NCBI GenBank assembly: GCA_964568735.1
Contig: CAZMRF010000073.1
Location: 1 to 24,258 of the forward strand
Reading direction: 5' to 3'
Length of the DNA stretch: 24,258 bases
DNA from: CAZMRF01 sp964568735
GTDB taxonomy: Bacteria > Acidobacteriota > Polarisedimenticolia > JACPZX01
Position 1 is the first letter of the stretch. The number at the start of each line of letters is the position of its first letter. This document shows positions 15,314 to 22,285 of this stretch, in pieces. The position numbers and the translations under genes are program-made. Below the pieces are notes generated by a model. The model saw nothing but the letters and a program-made list of their open reading frames with translations, ran no database searches and was not told where the DNA came from.

Positions 15314-15345
15314 GATCGTACTCGAATAATCATTCGAGTACGATC
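15314..15345. repeat. Perfect 14-base inverted repeat with 4-base loop
   Basis: GATCGTACTCGAAT (15314-15327), AATC, then ATTCGAGTACGATC (15332-15345), a perfect palindrome in an 82-base gap. It lies 31 bases upstream of the GNAT start and 20 bases past the methyltransferase stop, both genes on the minus strand. It could act as an operator for a dimeric regulator or as a hairpin that ends the methyltransferase message. No T-run follows on either strand, which argues against a classical intrinsic terminator. Confidence 0.75.
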
Positions 15346-15365
15346 TGGATCGGGGGTTCCTTGAG

Positions 15366-16208
15366 TCATTGCTCCGGGCGGCGGCCCTCGGCCCAGGCGA
15401 TGTAGTACCAGGCGGCCGCGTCGGGGCGGCGTGACCACGCTTCGAGTGCCGCGATAGCCTCGTCGAAGTCCGTCGCTGCGAGTAGCCCCTCTTCGAGGAT
15501 CCCTCCGCGCGTGCCGGCGACGACCTCGACGAGGTTCCGCGTGATCCCTTCGAAGAGTGGGCCGCCCTGGCAGGATGTGTAGGGAATGAGCGCCGTCCGA
15601 GCTGGGATGGCTCCCGCCTCGTGAAGGAGGGCTGCGAGCCGCGTGCCGACGAGCGGATCGCAGCCCAGGCTGCGGAAGCGATCCATGTAGGCCTGCCAGA
15701 GTGCTCTCCAGCCGGGGGGCTCGGGCCAGAGGCGGAGCGTGTCGTGATTGTCGTCCTCGACGACGATGCGGCCGCCCGGCCGCGCCGCCCGCACCATGAC
15801 CTTCACGATCCCGAGCGGGTCACGCACGTGCTCCAGAAGGAAGCGGGCATGGACCACGTCGAAGGTGCCCCATTCGTTTGCGGCGAGCGGTGGGTCGAAG
15901 GCGTCCCCCTGCCGCGTCTCGATCAGGCTCTCCTCGCCCGCCTGCCGTGCGAGCCTGCGCGCCGTTTCGATCTGCTGGGGACTCCTCTCGATCCCGACGA
16001 CCTTCCCGGAGAGCCCCGCCGCGCGCGCCATCGCGCGAGCCATGACCCCGAGCCCGCTCGCCATCTCGAGGACTCTCTCGCCCCCGCGCAGCCTCATCTC
16101 CGCGAGCGACGGCGCGTTGATGAGGTCGTTCATCAGTGCCAGCCGCGCCTGCTCCTCCGGGTCGGTCCCGTGGATGTAGCCATCGTCAGATCTTTCGGGA
16201 AGGCGCAT
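15366..16208 (-). CDS. Class I SAM-dependent methyltransferase
   Basis: A 280-residue protein with a Rossmann-type methyltransferase fold. Motif I is GERVLEMASGLGVMARAMA (E-M-A-S-G-L-G), followed by the acidic end of strand 2 in VVGIERSPQQIETA, DAFDPP, and FDVVHARFLLEHVRDPLGIV with ARPGGRIVVEDDNH, the usual motif order for this fold. The C-terminal half, about 120 residues, is helical and carries substrate specificity that I cannot assign. Small-molecule, quinone-like or tRNA substrates are all possible. I place the start at ATG 16206-16208 (MRLPERSDDGYIHG). A GTG at 16236-16238 would add ten residues. Neither has a good ribosome-binding site. It is divergent from the nuo operon across about 290 bases. 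Confidence 0.88.
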   Translation of the reverse strand: MRLPERSDDGYIHGTDPEEQARLALMNDLINAPSLAEMRLRGGERVLEMASGLGVMARAMARAAGLSGKVVGIERSPQQIETARRLARQAGEESLIETRQGDAFDPPLAANEWGTFDVVHARFLLEHVRDPLGIVKVMVRAARPGGRIVVEDDNHDTLRLWPEPPGWRALWQAYMDRFRSLGCDPLVGTRLAALLHEAGAIPARTALIPYTSCQGGPLFEGITRNLVEVVAGTRGGILEEGLLAATDFDEAIAALEAWSRRPDAAAWYYIAWAEGRRPEQ

Positions 16209-16346
16209 AGGTGGCACATTGTAGATGACGGGATGCACCGGCTCCGGCCTCAGTCAAAGCCTTGCGAGGATGCCCTTCCCGGACCTTGGATCGAGCAACC
16301 CCCTATTCTGCAATGAGTTGCATGAGATCGAAGGAAGCCGGCTTCG

Positions 16347-16376
16347 TTGACCCTCTTTCCGGGGCTGTGGTAGAGT
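16347..16376 (+). promoter_or_regulatory. Candidate promoter of the nuo operon
   Basis: TTGACC (16347-16352, 5 of 6), an 18-base spacer, then TAGAGT (16371-16376, 4 of 6) preceded by TG as in an extended -10. Transcription would begin near 16383, giving a leader of about 113 bases before nuoA. A small palindrome TGCAATGAGTTGCA (16310-16323) lies just upstream and could bind a regulator. The rest of the 16209-16495 gap shows no other recognisable element. This is consensus matching only. Confidence 0.45.
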
Positions 16377-16495
16377 TGCCGCCCGTTTTCGAATTCGCGG
16401 CGACGGCGCGCGGGAGCTTGTGAGCGGAGGCACGAACGCTCCTCCGGTCCGCGCGCCTCCGCAGGCGCCGCAGCCCGTGGACCCCCGAGTCAGAG

Positions 16496-16852
16496 ATGTC
16501 CCAGGACTTCCTCCCGGCTTTCATGCTCCTCGGTGCCGCCGCCCTGGTGGCCTTCGGCATGATCGCGATTTCCGAGATCGCGGGCCGCAAGCGCCACTCC
16601 CGCACGAGGCTCTCCACCTACGAGTGCGGGATGCCGCTCATCCAGAGCGCGCGCCACCGGGCCCCCATCCACTTCTACGTCGTCGCGATGCTCTTCATCC
16701 TGTTCGACATCGAGGCGGCCTTCCTCTATCCCTGGGCCGTCCTCTTCCGGGAGATGGGCCTCTTCGGCTTCCTCGAGATGCTGGCCTTCCTCGGGGTCCT
16801 GGTCGTGGGCTACATCTACTGCTGGCGCCGCGGGGGGCTCCAGTGGGAGTGA
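16496..16852 (+). CDS. nuoA: NADH-quinone oxidoreductase subunit A
   Basis: A 118-residue membrane subunit of complex I. It has three hydrophobic helices: one near residues 7 to 29, then FYVVAMLFILFDIEAAFLYP, then FLEMLAFLGVLVVGYIYCW. The family signatures are YECGMPLIQSARHRAPIHFY (the TMH1-2 loop with the conserved Cys near the quinone site) and the FDIEAAFLYPWAV stretch. NuoA lies beside NuoH and helps connect the Q-site to the proton channels. It is the first gene of the operon. The ATG has no obvious Shine-Dalgarno sequence. The stop overlaps the next gene, nuoC, not nuoB, which is its usual neighbour. Confidence 0.96.
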   Translation: MSQDFLPAFMLLGAAALVAFGMIAISEIAGRKRHSRTRLSTYECGMPLIQSARHRAPIHFYVVAMLFILFDIEAAFLYPWAVLFREMGLFGFLEMLAFLGVLVVGYIYCWRRGGLQWE

Positions 16853-17340
16853 GCATCGAGCGCTGGGTCAACCCCCATCCCATTTCTGTCAAGGCCGCCG
16901 CGCGCCTCAAAGAAAAGATGGGCGACGCCGTGGGTGAGGCCTCGGTCTTCCGCGGGGAGGTCACGGTCCTCATGGAGGGGAGCGCCATCGTCGAGGCTTG
17001 CAGCTTCCTGAAGCTGGATCCCGCGTTCTCCTTCGACATGCTCACCGACATCGCGGGGATTCACTTCATCGATCGCGACTGGGAATACGAGGTCGTCTAC
17101 CTGCTCTACTCCTTCAAGAACAACTGCCGCCTCCGCCTCAAGGTCAGACTCGCCGAGACGAACAGGGTCGCCACCGTGACGGGCGTCTGGGGCACCGCGA
17201 ACTGGCACGAGCGCGAGGCCTTCGACATGGTCGGCATCATCTTCGAGGGCCATCCGGATCTCAGGCGCATCCTGATGCCCGAGGACTTCGAGTTCCATCC
17301 GCTCAGGAGAGACTTCCCCCTCGAAGGTCACGGAGCCTGA
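16849..17340 (+). CDS. nuoC: NADH-quinone oxidoreductase subunit C
   Basis: A 163-residue peripheral-arm subunit of complex I, equivalent to the mitochondrial 30 kDa subunit. It carries DMLTDIAGIHFIDRDWEYEV, YLLYSFKNNCRLRLKVRL, and the diagnostic ANWHEREAFDMVGIIFEGHP, then DLRRILMPEDFEFHPLRRDF. It contains no cofactor and packs on NuoD. The chosen GTG (16849-16851) overlaps the nuoA stop as GTGA, matching the coupling seen at other junctions. An in-frame GTG at 16843 behind a G-run is an alternative that adds two residues. nuoC is separate from nuoD here (5 bases apart), unlike the fused NuoCD of E. coli. nuoB is missing between nuoA and nuoC. Confidence 0.95.
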   Translation: MSIERWVNPHPISVKAAARLKEKMGDAVGEASVFRGEVTVLMEGSAIVEACSFLKLDPAFSFDMLTDIAGIHFIDRDWEYEVVYLLYSFKNNCRLRLKVRLAETNRVATVTGVWGTANWHEREAFDMVGIIFEGHPDLRRILMPEDFEFHPLRRDFPLEGHGA

Positions 17341-17345
17341 CGCGG

Positions 17346-18542
17346 ATGCCCCTGACGCGGGAGAAGCTGGAAGGCGGCAGCGAGCTGGTCACCGTCAACA
17401 TGGGCCCCTCCCATCCGGCGACTCACGGCGTTCTGAGGCTCGTGCTTGACCTGGAAGGGGAGATCGTCCGCGGCTGCACTCCTCACGTGGGGTACCTCCA
17501 TCGCGGGATGGAGAAGATCGCGGAGAACAAGACCTACCACCAGTTCATCCCCTACACCGACCGCCTAGACTACCTCGCTCCGCTCTCCAACAACGTCGCC
17601 TTCGTTCTCGCGGTCGAGAAGCTCCTGAACCTGGAGGTGCCGGCCCGCGCGCGGATGATCCGCGTCCTGTGCTGCGAGCTGAGCCGCATCTCGGCCCACC
17701 TGCTCTGGCTCGGGACGCACGCCGTGGACCTAGGGGCGATCACGGTCTTCTTCTATACCTTCCGGGAGCGCGAGATTCTCTACGATTTCATCGAGGCCCT
17801 CACGGGCTCCCGGATGACGACTTCCTACACCAGGGTCGGCGGCCTCGCGCGCGACCTTCCCGGAGGCTTCCTGGAGGGGCTGAAAGCCTGGGTGGAGAGG
17901 TTCCCCAGGGAAATCGACGAGTGGGAGAGCCTGCTCACCCACAACAAGATCTGGGTGGAGAGGACGAAGCAGGTCGGCGTGCTGGCCCTGGAAGACGCCA
18001 TCGATCTTGGCGTGACGGGACCGAACCTCCGCGCCTCGGGCAAGGACTGGGACCTTCGCAAGGCCGAGCCCTACTCCGGCTACGACGATCTGAGCTTCGA
18101 AGTCCCCGTCGGCACGGTGGGCGACGTCTACGACCGCTACCTCGTCCGGCTGGAGGAGATGCGCCAGAGCGCCCGCCTTCTGCAGCAGACGATTGCCAGG
18201 ATGCCCGGCGGCCCGATCATCACCGACGACAAGAAGGTGGCCCTGCCCGACAAGAAGAAAGTCCTCACGAGCATGGAGGAGCTGATCCACCAGTTCATCA
18301 TCGTCACGGAGTCCTTCGACGCTCCCGTCGGCGAGGTCTACCACGCCATCGAGGCCCCGAAGGGCGAGCTGGGCTTCTTCGTGAAGAGCGAGGGCGGCGG
18401 GAGCCCCTACCGCCTGAAGATCCGCTCGCCGTCGTTCATCAACCTCCAGGCGCTGCCGAAGATCGCCGTGGGCCAGATGGTCTCCGACGTGGTCGCCATC
18501 ATCGCGAGCCTCGACCCCGTGATGGGAGAGGTGGACAGGTGA
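17346..18542 (+). CDS. nuoD: NADH-quinone oxidoreductase subunit D
   Basis: A 398-residue peripheral subunit (49 kDa equivalent) that with NuoB forms the quinone-binding pocket. Conserved segments include VNMGPSHPATHGVLRLVLDL, with the pocket histidines in SHPATHG, and VGYLHRGMEKIAENKTYHQF. The quinone-headgroup region YTDRLDYLAPLSNN, FREREILYDFIEALTGSRMT, GDVYDRYLVRLEEMRQSARL and the C-terminal PSFINLQALPKIAVGQMVSD, ending DPVMGEVDR, are also present. All agree with full-length NuoD. The ATG lies 5 bases past the nuoC stop. The stop overlaps a GTG that begins a small ORF (GTGA), so downstream translation is likely coupled. The partner NuoB must be encoded elsewhere for this subunit to work. 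Confidence 0.97.
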   Translation: MPLTREKLEGGSELVTVNMGPSHPATHGVLRLVLDLEGEIVRGCTPHVGYLHRGMEKIAENKTYHQFIPYTDRLDYLAPLSNNVAFVLAVEKLLNLEVPARARMIRVLCCELSRISAHLLWLGTHAVDLGAITVFFYTFREREILYDFIEALTGSRMTTSYTRVGGLARDLPGGFLEGLKAWVERFPREIDEWESLLTHNKIWVERTKQVGVLALEDAIDLGVTGPNLRASGKDWDLRKAEPYSGYDDLSFEVPVGTVGDVYDRYLVRLEEMRQSARLLQQTIARMPGGPIITDDKKVALPDKKKVLTSMEELIHQFIIVTESFDAPVGEVYHAIEAPKGELGFFVKSEGGGSPYRLKIRSPSFINLQALPKIAVGQMVSDVVAIIASLDPVMGEVDR

Positions 18543-18631
18543 GCGGTCGGAGAGGATGGGAGGTGGGCTTCCTCGAACGTTTCCTGCGCGGGAAAGCGCC
18601 CGGTGTATCGAGTCCGGAGGCAGGCCGGTGA
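18539..18631 (+). CDS. Small ORF between nuoD and nuoE, 30 residues
   Basis: An unrecognised 30-residue ORF. It starts at GTG overlapping the nuoD stop (GTGA), 7 bases after GGGAGAGG, and ends in a TGA overlapping the nuoE GTG start (GTGA again). The peptide is MSGRRGWEVGFLERFLRGKA, then PGVSSPEAGR, with a short amphipathic stretch GFLERFLRGK. An internal GTG at 18563 with AGAGGA 6 bases before it is an alternative start. Double 4-base overlaps in an operon where this is the usual junction suggest real translation, either of a small accessory peptide or as a coupling device that carries ribosomes to nuoE. No homology is known to me. Confidence 0.5.
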   Translation: MSGRRGWEVGFLERFLRGKAPGVSSPEAGR

Positions 18632-19236
18632 GCGAGCCGCGGCGGTCGGAGAAAGGCGCGCTGAAGGTACTGCCGGCCGATCCGGCGGCGATTCCCGGCG
18701 CTCCGCCCGGCTCGGTGGCGCTGCGCGGGCCGGCAGGTCCCGAGGGGATCGAGCCTGACGAGGGGCATTTCCTCTCGGCGGCCTCACTCGCGGAGATCGA
18801 TAGGCTCGTCGCGGCCTATCCCCAGAAGGGCTCGGCGCTCCTTCCGGCGCTGTGGGTGGCGCAGCGCGAGCAGGGCTTCGTCGGGCGCCGGGCGATGGAG
18901 CAGATCGCGGAGACGATCGAAGCTTCCCCGGCCTACGTCGCCGGGGTCGTCTCCTTCTACACGATGTACTACACGAAGCCCGTAGGAAGGCACGTCCTCC
19001 AGGTCTGCACGACGCTCTCCTGTTACCTGCGCGGCGCCGACCGGCTGGTGGGCCACCTGAAGCAAAAGCTGGGGATCGACGTGGGCGAGACCACCCCCGA
19101 CGGCAGGTTCACGCTCCTGACCGTGGAGTGCCTGGGCTCCTGCGGCACCGCGCCCATGCTCCAGCTCAACGACGACTTCCACGAGAACCTGGATCCCATC
19201 GAGAAGGTAGACGAGTTGATCGAGTCGCTGAAATGA
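18628..19236 (+). CDS. nuoE: NADH-quinone oxidoreductase subunit E
   Basis: A 202-residue thioredoxin-like [2Fe-2S] subunit (24 kDa equivalent) of the NADH-oxidising module, holding cluster N1a. Ligands are C127 and C132 (CTTLSC) and C168 and C172 (CLGSC), the CX4C and CX3C pattern of the family. LAEIDRLVAAYPQKGSALLP and VAGVVSFYTMYYTKPVGRH are family signatures. The start is GTG with GGAGG 7 bases upstream, at 18616-18620. The first 45 residues or so precede the normal domain and are a Pro/Gly/Ala-rich extension, which makes the protein longer than the usual 160 to 170 residues. A later start (for example GTG at 18715) is possible. A 64-base gap follows before nuoF, with nothing recognisable in it. 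Confidence 0.94.
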   Translation: MSEPRRSEKGALKVLPADPAAIPGAPPGSVALRGPAGPEGIEPDEGHFLSAASLAEIDRLVAAYPQKGSALLPALWVAQREQGFVGRRAMEQIAETIEASPAYVAGVVSFYTMYYTKPVGRHVLQVCTTLSCYLRGADRLVGHLKQKLGIDVGETTPDGRFTLLTVECLGSCGTAPMLQLNDDFHENLDPIEKVDELIESLK

Positions 19237-19300
19237 CACACGTGGCCGGGAGTTGGAGCGCAGGGCGATCCCCTTCGGCGCACGCCCGGCAATCTGAGCC

Positions 19301-20575
19301 ATGAGCGAGAGCATCCTCACCAGGAACGTCGGCGTCGAGGGATCCACGAGGCTCGAGGTCTACGAGCAGCGCGGCGGCTACCAGGCGCTGCGCAAGGCCC
19401 TCACGATGGATCGCGACGCCGTCCTCGAGGAGGTCAAGAAGTCCGCGCTGAGAGGACGGGGCGGAGCGGGCTTCCCCACGGGCGTGAAGTGGGGCTTCAT
19501 GCCGAAGCAGCCGGCGAAGCCCTCCTACCTCGTCGTCAACGCCGACGAGAGCGAGCCCGGCACCTTCAAGGACCGCCTCCTCATGGAAGAGGATCCTCAT
19601 CTCTGCCTGGAGGGCTTCCTGATCTCGGCCTGGGCCATCCGCGCGGAGACGATCTTCGTCTACATCCGGGGCGAGTTCACGAAGTCCTACCGCGTCCTCG
19701 AGAGAGCCATCGGCGAGGCGCGCTCGCGCGGGTTCGTCGGGAGGGGGATCCTCGGATCCGCGCTCAACTGCGAGATCATCCTCCACCGTGGAGCGGGCGC
19801 CTACATCTGCGGCGAAGAGACCGCGCTGATGGAATCCCTCGAGGGAAAGCGGGGCTACCCCCGTCTGAAGCCTCCCTTTCCGGCCGTGAGCGGCGTCTAC
19901 GGCTGCCCGACCACGATCAACAACGTCGAGACGCTGGCGAACGTCCCCTGCATCATCGAGCGCGGCGCCGACTGGTACCTCACGGTGGGAAGGGAGAAGA
20001 ACACCGGGCCGAAGCTCTACTGCCTCAGCGGCCATCTGAAGAGACCGGGCGTCTACGAGGCCTCGCTGGGCGTCCCCCTGATGACGCTCATCGAGGAGAT
20101 GGGCGGCGGGCTCTGGCGCGGAGATCGGAGGCTGAAGGCCGTCGTGCCGGGCGGCGCCTCGGCGGCGGTCCTCACCCCGGAGGAATGCGCGGATCTCCCG
20201 ATGGACTTCGACTCGCTCGCCGCGAAGAAGTCGATGCTGGGCTCGGCCGGCGTGATGGTGATGGACGACTCGGTCTGCATGGTGCGCGCCCTCGAGAGGC
20301 TGCTGCGCTTCTTCGCTCACGAGTCGTGCGGCCAGTGCACTCCCTGCCGCGTGGGGTGCAGCTGGATCCACCGGATCGTGAAGCGGATCGAGGCGGGCGG
20401 AGGCATGGAAGGCGACTGCGAGACGATCCTCGACGTCTGCAACAACATGGTAGGCAAGACCATCTGCGTCTTCTCCGACGCGGCCGCGGGTCCCGCCGTC
20501 TCCTTCGTGACGAAGTTCCGCGCCGAGTTCGACGATCACATCCGCCAGCACCGCTGCACGGTCCCGGAGTCGTGA
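19301..20575 (+). CDS. nuoF: NADH-quinone oxidoreductase subunit F (NADH- and FMN-binding)
   Basis: A 424-residue subunit (51 kDa equivalent) that oxidises NADH with FMN and passes electrons to [4Fe-4S] cluster N3. The N-terminal GRGGAGFPTGVKWGF is the nucleotide-binding Gly-rich loop. VVNADESEPGTFKDR and GAGAYICGEETALMESLEG form the FMN/NADH pocket. SCGQCTPCRVGC provides three N3 cysteines, and TICVFSDAAAGP provides the fourth. After the third cluster cysteine the usual EG(T) reads VGC, adding an unusual extra cysteine. Length is normal. The ATG lacks a clear Shine-Dalgarno sequence, and an in-frame TGA 4 bases upstream excludes a longer form. Confidence 0.97.
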   Translation: MSESILTRNVGVEGSTRLEVYEQRGGYQALRKALTMDRDAVLEEVKKSALRGRGGAGFPTGVKWGFMPKQPAKPSYLVVNADESEPGTFKDRLLMEEDPHLCLEGFLISAWAIRAETIFVYIRGEFTKSYRVLERAIGEARSRGFVGRGILGSALNCEIILHRGAGAYICGEETALMESLEGKRGYPRLKPPFPAVSGVYGCPTTINNVETLANVPCIIERGADWYLTVGREKNTGPKLYCLSGHLKRPGVYEASLGVPLMTLIEEMGGGLWRGDRRLKAVVPGGASAAVLTPEECADLPMDFDSLAAKKSMLGSAGVMVMDDSVCMVRALERLLRFFAHESCGQCTPCRVGCSWIHRIVKRIEAGGGMEGDCETILDVCNNMVGKTICVFSDAAAGPAVSFVTKFRAEFDDHIRQHRCTVPES

Positions 20576-20623
20576 TGAAGGGCCGAGTATTCGTAAAATG
20601 AGGCTTTGCAGGATGACGGGTCG

Positions 20624-22285
20624 ATGCCAGAGACGGTGAAGCTCACAATCGACGGCAAGGAGGTCGAGGTGCCCAGGGGCACCTCCGTCCTGGAGGCGGC
20701 TCGCGCCGCCGGCGTCCCCGTGCCGCCGCACTACTGCTACCACCCGGGCCTGACGGTGGCCGGCAACTGCCGCATGTGCCTCGTGAAGATCGAGAAGATG
20801 CCCAAGCTGGTCACCTCCTGCACCACGCAGGCAGGGGAGGGCATGGTCGTGCAGACCCGGTCCCCGGAGGTGACCGTCGCGATCGCGGGCGTGGAGGAGT
20901 TCCTCCTGGCGAACCACCCGCTCGACTGCCCCATCTGCGACCAGGCGGGCGAGTGCCGGCTCCAGGAATACTCCTTCAAGCACGGGAACACCGCCGGACG
21001 CTCGCGCGAGCCGCGCCTCCAGTTCAAGAAGGACGTGGAGGTGGGCCCCCACGTCGTCCTGGACTGCGAGCGGTGCATCATGTGCACGCGCTGCGTCCGC
21101 TTCTGCGACGAGATCTCGAAGACGGGGGAGCTGGGAGTCTTCCAGCGCGGGCTGCACAACGAGATCGGGATCTTCCCCGGCAAGCCTCTCGACAACGACT
21201 ATTCGGGTAACGTCGTCGACCTCTGTCCCGTGGGGGCCCTCACACTCAAGGAGTTCCGCTTCCGCAAGCGGGTCTGGTACCTGCGCGACGTGCCCTCGAC
21301 GTGCGGCACCTGCGCCACGGGCTGCAACGTGAACGTGAGTGTCGCGGAGAACCAGGTATGGCGGCTCACCCCCCGGGAGAACCGGGAGGTGAACGGCTGG
21401 TGGATGTGCGACGAGGGCAGGCTCGGGTTCCAGGAAATCCAGGCCGCAGAGCGCCTCGAGCGGCCCGAGGCGCGGCGAGGTGGATCTCTCGCGGCCATCC
21501 GCATGGGCGAGGCCGTCGCGGCGTTGGCCGAAGCGCTTCGCGGCGCGGCGGAGGGCACGGCAGCGGTCGTCGCCTCCGGCAGCCTCACGGTCGAGGACTT
21601 CTGGATGATCACCGGCCTCGCGAGCGCCGTGAAGGGGCTCCGTGTCGTCGTGCCCGAGCGCGTGCGCGGCAGGAACGACGGCTTCCTGATCAGGGCTGAC
21701 CGGACGGCCAACAGGACGGGCGCCGCCATCCTCGGCCTCGACGTGGACGAAGGCGGGCGCTCGTCGAGCGCTCTCATGGCGGACATCGCGGCGAGGAGAG
21801 TGAAAGTCGTCCTGATGCTGGGGGAGGATCTCTCGACTCTTCCGGGAGGCGGCGACGCCCTCGGGAGCCTGGAGGAGCACGGGACGCTCGTGGCCGTCGG
21901 GCCCTTCCGGACCGCCGCGGCCCGCGCGGCCGCGCTGACCATTCCGGCCGCGGCGTGGAGCGAGCTCGACGGGACGTGGGTGAACTACAGGGGGCGTGCG
22001 CAACGGGTCAGGAAGAGCGTGACCTCTCGCGCGGCGAACCTCCCCGTCTGGCAGGTCCTCGGCCTCGTCCTGCGCGAGCTGGGCGTCGAGGCTTCGTTCG
22101 ATTCGGCGGCGCAGATCCTCCGGGAGGTCGCCGGCGCGGTTCCCGCCTTCGAAGGGATGAGCTGGACCGCCCTCGGGGCAGGAGGGCAGCAGCTCAAGCC
22201 GGGTCCGGGCGTCCCCGAGCCGGGCCCGCTGCCGGTGTCGATGACCGCGGCGTCATGGACGGCGCGAGGGGAGGCGGGCGCGTGA
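20624..22285 (+). CDS. nuoG: NADH-quinone oxidoreductase subunit G, short form with N7 ligands
   Basis: A 553-residue iron-sulfur subunit (75 kDa equivalent). It has a [2Fe-2S] site with C38, C49, C52 and C66; a His-Cys3 [4Fe-4S] site with H98, C102, C105 and C111; and a further [4Fe-4S] site in CERCIMCTRCVRFC with a later CPVGAL. C227, C230, C234 and C262 (CX2CX3CX27C) follow. This last set matches the extra N7 cluster of E. coli and Thermus NuoG, which most complex I lacks. The C-terminal molybdopterin-oxidoreductase-like domain is present (SELDGTWVNYRGRAQRV) but clearly shorter than in the usual 700- to 900-residue NuoG. The tail is Pro/Gly-rich. I use ATG 20624; a TTG at 20606 would add six residues. 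The stop overlaps nuoH as GTGA. Confidence 0.95.
   Translation: MPETVKLTIDGKEVEVPRGTSVLEAARAAGVPVPPHYCYHPGLTVAGNCRMCLVKIEKMPKLVTSCTTQAGEGMVVQTRSPEVTVAIAGVEEFLLANHPLDCPICDQAGECRLQEYSFKHGNTAGRSREPRLQFKKDVEVGPHVVLDCERCIMCTRCVRFCDEISKTGELGVFQRGLHNEIGIFPGKPLDNDYSGNVVDLCPVGALTLKEFRFRKRVWYLRDVPSTCGTCATGCNVNVSVAENQVWRLTPRENREVNGWWMCDEGRLGFQEIQAAERLERPEARRGGSLAAIRMGEAVAALAEALRGAAEGTAAVVASGSLTVEDFWMITGLASAVKGLRVVVPERVRGRNDGFLIRADRTANRTGAAILGLDVDEGGRSSSALMADIAARRVKVVLMLGEDLSTLPGGGDALGSLEEHGTLVAVGPFRTAAARAAALTIPAAAWSELDGTWVNYRGRAQRVRKSVTSRAANLPVWQVLGLVLRELGVEASFDSAAQILREVAGAVPAFEGMSWTALGAGGQQLKPGPGVPEPGPLPVSMTAASWTARGEAGA

Noticed and set aside
16210..16260. TTGACT and TACAAT as a promoter for the methyltransferase
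   Set aside because: The two hexamers are 28 bases apart on the minus strand, too far for one promoter. TACAAT alone lies 9 bases from the ATG.
16313..16423. Possible 36-codon ORF in the nuo leader
   Set aside because: It has no ribosome-binding site before its ATG and spans the candidate promoter, so it is probably chance.
19166..22003. A 945-codon open frame on the minus strand
   Set aside because: It lies wholly antisense to nuoE, nuoF and nuoG, has no recognisable domain, and is rich in His/Arg/Ala/Asp as expected for the mirror frame of GC-rich genes.
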